Shown here piece by piece: positions 58,544 to 64,000 of a stretch of DNA of 64,000 bases (its first letter is position 1; every line of letters begins with the position of its first letter). The DNA comes from JABFXX01 sp964419605. GTDB lineage: Bacteria > Myxococcota_A > Polyangia > Haliangiales > Haliangiaceae. A program made the translations under genes and the position numbers. Where the stretch lies: assembly GCA_964419605.1 (NCBI GenBank), contig CAYQQM010000012.1, forward strand, positions 1-64,000. Direction: 5' to 3'. The notes under the pieces were generated by a model. That model saw only the letters and a program-made list of their open reading frames with translations, was not told the origin of the DNA and did no database searches.

Positions 58544-59491
58544 GTGTATTGCGCGACTTCGATCGATCTCGACAACATCGATTGCTACTATCGGATTCAC
58601 GGGCTTGGAACCGCACCGAGCGAGCTCGAGTCGGTCATCCTCGCTCGCGCGCTGCCTCGCGCGGCCGCGCTGTTTGCGCGTCACAAGTTGCGCGTTACTT
58701 GGTTCGTCATCGGTCGGGATGTCGACCTTGCGTCGGGTAACGACGCGCGGGTGAGAGGCGCGGAACAACTGCGAAGACTCGCTGCCGGTGGCGACGAGTT
58801 GGCCAATCATTCGTACTCTCATCCGTACGATGTGGCGCGGCTGCCGCAGCGAGAGGTCGAGCACGAAATCGCGAGTTGCGATCGCGTGTTGCGATCGCTC
58901 GGAGTATCGGCACGCGGATTTCGCGCTCCGGGATACGACGTTTCACCCGCGATGCTCGACGTGCTCGCACAGCTGGGCTATTGCTACGACTCGTCGGTAT
59001 TTCCTGCTCCCGGCTACTACGCCGCCAAGGCTGTGGTCGTGGGAACACTTGCCGCAGTACGCCGCCCTAGCGGCGCTGTGCTCACGAACCCCCGGCTCCT
59101 CACAGCGCCTCCCGATCCGTATCGGCCGGCGATGACTGCGCCGTGGCGCCGTGGACAAGCCCCTTTAGTCGAGTTGCCCATCGCAACCACCCCGTGGTTG
59201 CGGATTCATGCGATTGGAACATCGCTCATCCTCGCACCACCGTGGTTGCGCGCCCGTTTGATCGACGGAATGGCGCGGCGCCCGTTTTGGAATCTCGAGT
59301 TGCACGGCATCGATTTCGCCGATGCAGCGCAAGACGGCCTTCCGGGTGAGCTCGTTGCGCGCCAACCCGACCTCAAAATTCCGATCGACGACAAGTTGGA
59401 GCGCATCGACCGAGTGCTCGAACAAGTTACGGATCGTTGGAGCACGTCGACTCTCGGCGAATTTGCCCTGAGCGTCCAGCGCGAAGTTTAG
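58544..59491 (+). CDS. Polysaccharide deacetylase (NodB-type)
   Basis: 315 residues from the GTG at 58544. NodB motifs are S-I-D-L-D-N-I-D (metal Asp pair), N-H-S-Y-S-H-P-Y (metal His residues), R-A-P-G-Y and a C-terminal L-H-G-I-D-F. No signal peptide is visible, so it may act on lipid-linked sugars at the cytoplasmic side, as the ArnD-type deacetylases do on their substrates. A frame reaches back to 58439 inside the mobile element but that part looks non-protein. The inserted element leaves it without an evident ribosome-binding site. Confidence 0.87.
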   Translation: MYCATSIDLDNIDCYYRIHGLGTAPSELESVILARALPRAAALFARHKLRVTWFVIGRDVDLASGNDARVRGAEQLRRLAAGGDELANHSYSHPYDVARLPQREVEHEIASCDRVLRSLGVSARGFRAPGYDVSPAMLDVLAQLGYCYDSSVFPAPGYYAAKAVVVGTLAAVRRPSGAVLTNPRLLTAPPDPYRPAMTAPWRRGQAPLVELPIATTPWLRIHAIGTSLILAPPWLRARLIDGMARRPFWNLELHGIDFADAAQDGLPGELVARQPDLKIPIDDKLERIDRVLEQVTDRWSTSTLGEFALSVQREV

Positions 59492-59600
59492 TGTGGACGC
59501 AGTCATACTCCGCTTGTCGCAGAGCCTGCAAAACGCAGCGATTTCAAATATATATAGCCAGGTTCTTGCGTGGAGACCCTGTCGCTGCGTATGGTGGCGC

Positions 59601-60197
59601 GTGTTTACGGGGCTCGTCGAAGATATCGGCACGGTGGTGCGCGCCACCCATCGCAGCGATGCGTTGATGCTATCGATTCGCCCGCGCCGGATCGCCGTTT
59701 CAGAGTTGGCGGTGGGGGAGTCGGTGTGCCACGACGGCGCGTGTCTCACGGTAACCGACGTCGATGCGGCCACGTACTCGGTTGTTGCTGGCGCCGAAAC
59801 GCTTGCCCGAACGACACTTGCGGCGGCGCGCGTCGGCGGAAAGCTGAATCTCGAGCGAGCCGTGCGGGTAGGGGACCGGCTTGGCGGACACTGGGTCGCG
59901 GGGCATGTAGATGGTACCGGCGAACTCGCGGCGCGTCGCGATCTGGGGGCCAACCTCGTTTTGGAAATCCGCGCTGCAGCCGACTTGATGCGCTACGTCG
60001 TAGTGAAGGGCTCGATTGCCCTGGCCGGAGTGTCGCTCACGGTTAATACCGCGAATCGCGAGACATTTTCGGTCGCGATCATTCCTCACACGCTGCAGGA
60101 GACCACGCTCGGCGATCTGAGCCTTGGCGACCGGGTCAACCTCGAAACCGATATCGTGGGAAAGTATATCGAGAAGTTGGTAGAAGGCAGGTCATGA
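59601..60197 (+). CDS. ribE: Riboflavin synthase alpha chain
   Basis: 198 residues from the GTG at 59601, giving the universal N-terminus M-F-T-G-L-V-E-D-I-G-T-V. Duplicated lumazine-binding folds are seen: G-E-S-V-C-H-D-G-A-C-L-T-V and, in repeat two, K-G-S-I-A-L-A-G-V-S-L-T-V; also G-G-H-W-V-A-G-H-V-D-G. It dismutates 6,7-dimethyl-8-ribityllumazine to riboflavin. Overlaps the next gene by four bases. The leader (59492-59600) contains an AT-rich patch ATATATAT but not a recognisable FMN riboswitch. Confidence 0.95.
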   Translation: MFTGLVEDIGTVVRATHRSDALMLSIRPRRIAVSELAVGESVCHDGACLTVTDVDAATYSVVAGAETLARTTLAAARVGGKLNLERAVRVGDRLGGHWVAGHVDGTGELAARRDLGANLVLEIRAAADLMRYVVVKGSIALAGVSLTVNTANRETFSVAIIPHTLQETTLGDLSLGDRVNLETDIVGKYIEKLVEGRS

Positions 60198-61354
60198 CTT
60201 CGATCGAACGCATTCAGCGTGCCTTGGAAGAAATCCGGGCTGGCCGCATGGTCATTCTCGTCGATGACGAAGATCGCGAAAACGAAGGCGACCTCGTGTT
60301 CGCTGCGGAACTGGTTACGCCAGAGCATATCAATTTCATGGCAACACACGCGCGCGGCCTGATTTGTTTGGCGATGGACGATGCGATGATCGATCGGCTC
60401 GAGCTTCCGCCCATGGTGCGCAACAACCAGGCTTCGCTAGGCACGGCGTTCACGGTGTCGATCGAAGCGCGGCGCGGCGTGTCCACAGGAATTTCTGCGC
60501 GCGATCGCGCGACCACGATTCGCACGGCTATCGCCGACGATGCACGTCCGGACGACGTCGTCTCGCCGGGTCACGTGTTTCCTCTACGCGCGCGCAACGG
60601 TGGCGTTCTGGTGCGAACTGGGCAAACGGAAGGGTCGGTGGATCTCGCGCGGCTCGCTGGGCTTAAGCCGGCCGGTGTGATCTGCGAAATCATGCGCGAC
60701 GACGGAGAAATGGCGCGCCGCCCCGAACTGGAGTCGTTCGCTTCTGCCCATGGTTTACTGCTTGTGAGTGTGGCGGATCTGATCTCGTATCGCCTTGGAC
60801 GAGAGCGCATGGTGCGATGCCAAGGCACCGGTGCGCTGCGGCCGGGTTTCCTCGGCCCGGGCGAGCCGTTTGTTGCTCACCACTACCGCAGCGAAGTGGA
60901 AGATACGGAGTATCTCGCGTTAGTTCGCGGGGACGTTGCGAAAGTTTCGGCCGCCGGCGAGTCCGTTCTCGTGCGGGTTGCCGCCCTCGACCCGCTAGCC
61001 GATCCATTTGACCTGCGACCGGATCTGAGGCGGGCGGCCGCGGCGATCGACGACGCCGGCTGCGGCGTGTTGCTTTACGTCGTGAGTCCGCTGCGCATGA
61101 AGCTTGGAACGTCGTTCGATCGGCTCGTGTTGCAGCGTCAAATGTCCGATGCGCGCACGAGTGACCAGTCTAGTGAAGCGTTGCGCGATTTTGGGTTGGG
61201 GGCTCAGGTGCTCGCCGACATCGGCTGTCGCAAGATCCGGCTCATGATGTGGAGCGACCGCAAGATACCGGGTCTGGAAGGCTTTGGCATTGAGGTTGTC
61301 GAACGGGTGCCCGTACCACCGCGCGTTAGCGGACTCGCCAAGGATGCAAGTTAA
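60194..61354 (+). CDS. ribB: DHBP synthase with degenerate GTP-cyclohydrolase-II-like domain (RibBX-like)
   Basis: 386 residues. The first 205 match 3,4-dihydroxy-2-butanone-4-phosphate synthase: D-D-E-D-R-E-N-E-G-D-L, N-F-M-A-T-H-A-R-G, T-G-I-S-A-R-D-R-A, P-G-H-V-F-P-L. The metal-binding His equivalent to H153 of E. coli RibB is Gln here (G-Q-T-E-G-S). The rest has the shape of GTP cyclohydrolase II but lacks the zinc Cys triad and the E-G-R-x-I-G-L motif, so it should not cleave GTP. A separate ribA must exist elsewhere if the pathway is complete. No ribH lies between this gene and nusB. Confidence 0.9.
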   Translation: MTSIERIQRALEEIRAGRMVILVDDEDRENEGDLVFAAELVTPEHINFMATHARGLICLAMDDAMIDRLELPPMVRNNQASLGTAFTVSIEARRGVSTGISARDRATTIRTAIADDARPDDVVSPGHVFPLRARNGGVLVRTGQTEGSVDLARLAGLKPAGVICEIMRDDGEMARRPELESFASAHGLLLVSVADLISYRLGRERMVRCQGTGALRPGFLGPGEPFVAHHYRSEVEDTEYLALVRGDVAKVSAAGESVLVRVAALDPLADPFDLRPDLRRAAAAIDDAGCGVLLYVVSPLRMKLGTSFDRLVLQRQMSDARTSDQSSEALRDFGLGAQVLADIGCRKIRLMMWSDRKIPGLEGFGIEVVERVPVPPRVSGLAKDAS

Positions 61355-61355
61355 C

Positions 61356-61793
61356 ATGTCGACGATGACCAGCCGCCGGGCGGGCCGCGCGTTCGCGCTT
61401 CAACTACTTTATGCATGTGACGGTGATCCGGAGAGCGACCTCGCAACCTCCGCGGGCGCGTGGAATTCGGAGTTTGAGCTTGAGGTCAACGCTGAAGCGG
61501 AAGTGTTGGCCCGCTCATTGGTAGCTGCTGCTTCGGAGCATGCGGCCGCTATCGACGAACTCGTGGCGTCGTCCTCAAAAAACTGGCGGCTCGACCGAAT
61601 GTCACGCGTCGACCGCAACATTCTTCGCCTCGGCGCGTGCGAGTTGATCGCATTTGCGGATGTTCCGGTAAAGGTCGTGATCAACGAAGCCGTCGAACTC
61701 GCCAAACGGTTTGGTACTGCGGAATCACCCGCGTTCGTCAATGGTGTTCTCGATCGGATGGCGGCGGCATCTGGGCGCTCGCCGGAGAGTTAA
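61356..61793 (+). CDS. nusB: Transcription antitermination factor NusB
   Basis: 145 residues from the ATG at 61356. Conserved blocks are R-R-A-G-R-A-F-A-L-Q-L-L-Y-A-C-D, N-W-R-L-D-R-M-S-R-V-D-R-N-I-L-R-L-G-A-C-E-L and V-V-I-N-E-A-V-E-L-A-K-R-F-G. The C-terminal F-V-N-G-V-L-D is typical. It works with NusE in rRNA antitermination. It directly follows the riboflavin genes, a common order, although ribH is missing here. Confidence 0.95.
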   Translation: MSTMTSRRAGRAFALQLLYACDGDPESDLATSAGAWNSEFELEVNAEAEVLARSLVAAASEHAAAIDELVASSSKNWRLDRMSRVDRNILRLGACELIAFADVPVKVVINEAVELAKRFGTAESPAFVNGVLDRMAAASGRSPES

Positions 61794-61795
61794 TC

Positions 61796-62293
61796 GTGTC
61801 GGTGGCTGTGCTTCCTCTCGATCTAGTGCGTTGGGACGAAGCCCAGCGCGATGGTCTCGTATTGCCTGTGTTCAAAGACGATCGGCCGCTACGTGGAGCG
61901 GCCGGGCTTGCGGATTGGCGGCTGTGCGGTCGCTTGTCGCGACTGCTGACGTCGGATCGGGCGACAGCGGCGCACGGCGAAACCCTGTTGTTGCCGCCTG
62001 GGCACCGGTTGCGGTTTCACCGCGTGTTGTGGTTCGGGCTGGGCGATGCGAAGGGCTATAGCGACGATCGATTTCGAAGCGACTTCGCATGGATCGTGGA
62101 TGTATTGCGGCGAGCCGGCGTTGCCGAGTGGTCGATACAGCTTCCCGGGCGAGCTTCGGGGCTCGTCGGTGCTCGGCGCGCGATCGAGTTGCTTCTGGAA
62201 ATAGACGGGTTACTGGAAAACCACGCCATTACGGTGCTCGAGGATTCTGCGGGGCAAAAAGATATTGCCGATCTCATGCGGGCTGCGCGCTAA
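61796..62293 (+). CDS. Orphan N-terminal domain of leucyl aminopeptidase (M17) family
   Basis: 165 residues from the GTG at 61796, three bases after nusB. The fold is that of the macro-like N-terminal domain of M17 peptidases (L-V-L-P-V-F-K-D-D-R-P-L-R-G-A-A-G-L-A-D-W-R-L-C-G-R-L-S, then R-V-L-W-F-G-L-G-D-A). The metal-dependent catalytic half is missing and no remnant follows, so it is a stand-alone protein rather than a recent deletion. Role unknown. Confidence 0.8.
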   Translation: MSVAVLPLDLVRWDEAQRDGLVLPVFKDDRPLRGAAGLADWRLCGRLSRLLTSDRATAAHGETLLLPPGHRLRFHRVLWFGLGDAKGYSDDRFRSDFAWIVDVLRRAGVAEWSIQLPGRASGLVGARRAIELLLEIDGLLENHAITVLEDSAGQKDIADLMRAAR

Positions 62294-62355
62294 ACGAAGC
62301 GATTTGAAGTCGATGTTCGTTTGGAATTATCTGCCGTGATGTTGGCTGTTGGACG

Positions 62356-62826
62356 CTACTTGGGGCCGGCGCCCATGTGCGTAGGTAACCCAGACTTCAT
62401 GGTGTTGGCAACGAGGCCATAGAACTTTGCCCATGCGGCACGCGCGGAGGCGTTAAACTTATTGCCGAGGCTGTGCTCGAGCGTCCACAGCCACGCCTCT
62501 GCAACCGTGTCGTAGCTGGAGTCTGGGATCTTGTACGCTTCCCGGTGACGGCGTCCTAACGCTACGACGGCGAGAAACAAATCGTCGTCTTCTCTAACCT
62601 CCTCGCGGCGCCACGCGGACTCTGGCCAGTCTAGCGATTTCACAATAAAATCGAGCATCGTAATCAATTTCAGCTTCTGCTGCTGAAACTCGCTGGTGAA
62701 ATACTGCTTCAAGGAAGGCTGTAGCTCAAACAAGCGTTTGTAGAACAAGTCAGCCGCGGCCTCGGCATTTGGCACCACGAGCCGCCAGGTATTTTGGATA
62801 ATGAGTCTTTCGGTCTCAGTGATCAT
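62356..62826 (-). CDS. Single-domain globin
   Basis: 156 residues. The ATG at 62826 is preceded by GAAGGAAG at good spacing, so the GTG six bases upstream is rejected. Globin features are F-Y-K-R-L-F-E-L-Q-P-S-L-K-Q-Y-F (B-C helices and CD region) and the proximal His in L-G-R-R-H-R-E-A-Y (F helix). The family resembles the haem domain of flavohaemoglobins and Vitreoscilla haemoglobin. It has no reductase domain. It probably binds O2 or NO. Confidence 0.88.
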   Translation of the reverse strand: MITETERLIIQNTWRLVVPNAEAAADLFYKRLFELQPSLKQYFTSEFQQQKLKLITMLDFIVKSLDWPESAWRREEVREDDDLFLAVVALGRRHREAYKIPDSSYDTVAEAWLWTLEHSLGNKFNASARAAWAKFYGLVANTMKSGLPTHMGAGPK

Positions 62827-63182
62827 CAACACTTCCTTCGATGTTCGCCGACGCGGTTCGATAGCTGTGCTACGGCTGCTAAGAGCATCCGGCCATCGTG
62901 TTAGGGTCGCGTGGCGGACCGCAAGCTGTCAAGCACACTGGTGTTTGTGAACGCCTCGAGAGCCAAGGTCTTTTGCGTACTTGCTGGACTGCGTGTGTGC
63001 AGGTGTGAGTTCACGCCGCGCGTTCGAATGCCCCTGAGTGCACCAACATTCGATGCACGAGATTTCATGGGTGCGTTGCAACGACACAAGGCAAATTCGC
63101 CACGAGCGCCCGAAACTTTTGGGACCGTGGCTCGCTGTCAGATGTCGATGCGATGCCGCGTGAAAGCAGCAGATAACGGAAC
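62827..63182. other. 356-bp region without a supported gene
   Basis: Between the starts of the globin gene (reverse) and the end of the AAA gene (reverse). A forward frame from 62911 runs through it into the AAA gene but has shadow-like composition. The region should hold the globin promoter. No RNA, terminator stem with T-run, or repeat was seen. Confidence 0.4.
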
Positions 63183-64000
63183 CTACTCGAGTGTTCCCGA
63201 TTCGGCGAGCTTGCCGATTTCGCGGAACTCCATTCGGATCGCGCGCTCGAGATGATCGTGCGTGAGAGGGCTGCTTTCCTCGGCTGCGAGAAATGCCGCC
63301 CGCAACGCCGCGTTGCGGATGTAGCCGCCGGAGAGTTGAAAGCGCTGCGATAGGCTTGCGTAGTCGATGGTTCCGGAAATCGGTACCTCGCGCGGGATCA
63401 GAGATCGCCATAGTTGTTCGCGCATCTCTTCATCGGGAAACGGGAAGGTGACGCGGTACGTCAAGCGGCGCTTGAATGCGGGATCAATGGCTGAACCGAA
63501 GTTGGTCGTGAGGATCGCGATGCCTTCGAATGTGTCGAGGCGCTGAAGCAAATAGTTGATCTCCATGTTTGCGTAGCGATCGACGGAGGTCTTGACCTCG
63601 GTCCGCTTCGCAAACAGCGAGTCGGCCTCGTCGAATAGCAGCATGACCTGTCCGTCTTCTGCCGCATCGAAAAGCGCTCCGAGGTTCTTTTCGGTTTCGC
63701 CGATCCACTTCGACGTGATTCGCGATACGTCGACGCGGTACAATTCGAGGCCAAGATCTCGGGCGATGACTCCTGCTACCATGGTTTTGCCGGTGCCCGG
63801 GCTTCCGGAAAACAATGCGGTAATGCCTCGGGCGGTTGTAAGCGCGCGATCAAATCCCCATTGTTCGTAGACCTTCTTGCGATGCCGTACGCGGGATGTG
63901 AGTTCCAGCAGCGAGTCGGTCACTTCTTCGGGAAGTACAACGTCGCTCCACTTCGCGAGCCGAGTTACGCGTTGCGCGGTGGCGCTGAGGCGATTGTCGA
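63183..64000 (-). CDS. AAA+ ATPase, 5' end beyond the window
   Basis: The frame continues without a break from the stop region through 64000, so only the C-terminal part (about 272 residues) is in view. Walker A is G-S-P-G-T-G-K-T, Walker B L-L-F-D-E-A-D-S-L-F, sensor 1 I-L-T-T-N, and the Arg-finger region D-P-A-F-K-R-R-L. The sequence Y-A-N-M-E-I-N-Y-L-L-Q-R and K-W-I-G-E-T-E-K-N-L fit the CDC48-like ATPases found beside extracellular contractile injection systems and in similar myxobacterial clusters. Whether such a cluster lies beyond the window cannot be seen. Confidence 0.88.
   Translation of the reverse strand, partial: DNRLSATAQRVTRLAKWSDVVLPEEVTDSLLELTSRVRHRKKVYEQWGFDRALTTARGITALFSGSPGTGKTMVAGVIARDLGLELYRVDVSRITSKWIGETEKNLGALFDAAEDGQVMLLFDEADSLFAKRTEVKTSVDRYANMEINYLLQRLDTFEGIAILTTNFGSAIDPAFKRRLTYRVTFPFPDEEMREQLWRSLIPREVPISGTIDYASLSQRFQLSGGYIRNAALRAAFLAAEESSPLTHDHLERAIRMEFREIGKLAESGTLE

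Noticed and set aside
59492..59600. FMN riboswitch before ribE
   Set aside because: The conserved FMN riboswitch core (such as AGGATCTTCGGGGCAGGGTG) is not present in this short leader.
62911..63255. Forward frame in the gap before the AAA gene
   Set aside because: It runs into the AAA gene on the other strand, lacks a ribosome-binding site, and is low in recognisable structure.
1..64000. CRISPR array, rRNA genes, prophage or complete insertion sequence
   Set aside because: No regularly spaced direct repeats, no rRNA-like sequence, no integrase or transposase frame was seen.

Overview
The window looks like a chromosomal segment of a myxobacterium-type organism (phylum Myxococcota, formerly Deltaproteobacteria). 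The basis is the mixture of genes: four Hanks-type Ser/Thr kinases, FHA- and PocR-type sigma-54 activators, a PilZ protein, many lipoproteins with short lipobox signals, a large Cys-paired repeat protein and a degenerate two-domain ribB, all in high-GC DNA with frequent GTG starts and 1-4 base stop/start overlaps. The lineage is inferred from gene content only.

Layout. 1-7 kb: a propeller-like protein with a suspect 3' end, a lipoprotein, a family 5 solute-binding lipoprotein, glnD carrying tandem palindromic repeats in its first ACT domain, and cysK. 7-11 kb: two translationally coupled Ser/Thr kinases and an OmpA-domain protein. 11-13.5 kb: trpB-trpA-truncated haemoglobin, joined by 4-base overlaps. 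13.7-17 kb: a GAF histidine kinase followed by a CHASE-domain Ser/Thr kinase. 17.3-21.6 kb: a 1438-residue lipoprotein of 14 repeats with a fibrinogen-like C-terminus. 21.8-28.4 kb: yceD-rpmF-fabD-fabG-acpP-fabF-rpiB-nrdR-[mobile hairpin element]-ribD. 28.5-30.2 kb: crotonyl-CoA carboxylase/reductase and an acyl-CoA epimerase (ethylmalonyl-CoA chemistry). 30.2-33.9 kb: a hybrid histidine kinase followed by a response-regulator receiver domain fused to a complete acetolactate-synthase-like ThDP enzyme, the most unusual locus here. 34-38 kb: a CGFS glutaredoxin/IscA-like/rhodanese fusion, a FemAB-like acyltransferase, an O-methyltransferase, and small proteins. 38.3 kb: tRNA-Arg(TCT). 38.5-50.4 kb: surface lipoproteins, an Acg-type nitroreductase, and an FHA-sigma54 activator paired with a PEGA-domain kinase. 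50.5-54 kb: PocR-sigma54 activator, yacG, a triple universal stress protein, PilZ. 54-59.5 kb: a PMT-type membrane glycosyltransferase, a metallo-beta-lactamase-fold hydrolase, a GT2 glycosyltransferase and a polysaccharide deacetylase separated by a second mobile element. 59.6-62.8 kb: ribE, a RibB with a dead GTP-cyclohydrolase-II-like half, nusB, an orphan M17 N-terminal domain, and a globin. 63.2 kb to the end: a truncated AAA+ ATPase.

Two themes stand out. First, signalling modules are wired in unusual ways: a phospho-receiver attached to a metabolic enzyme, a His kinase beside a CHASE Ser/Thr kinase, and a Ser/Thr kinase beside a pThr-reading sigma-54 activator. Second, palindromic DNA elements have spread both between genes (two hairpin elements whose ends start GGGT and which are flanked by TAA or TTA duplications) and inside genes in frame (glnD, two kinase genes, the PMT gene).
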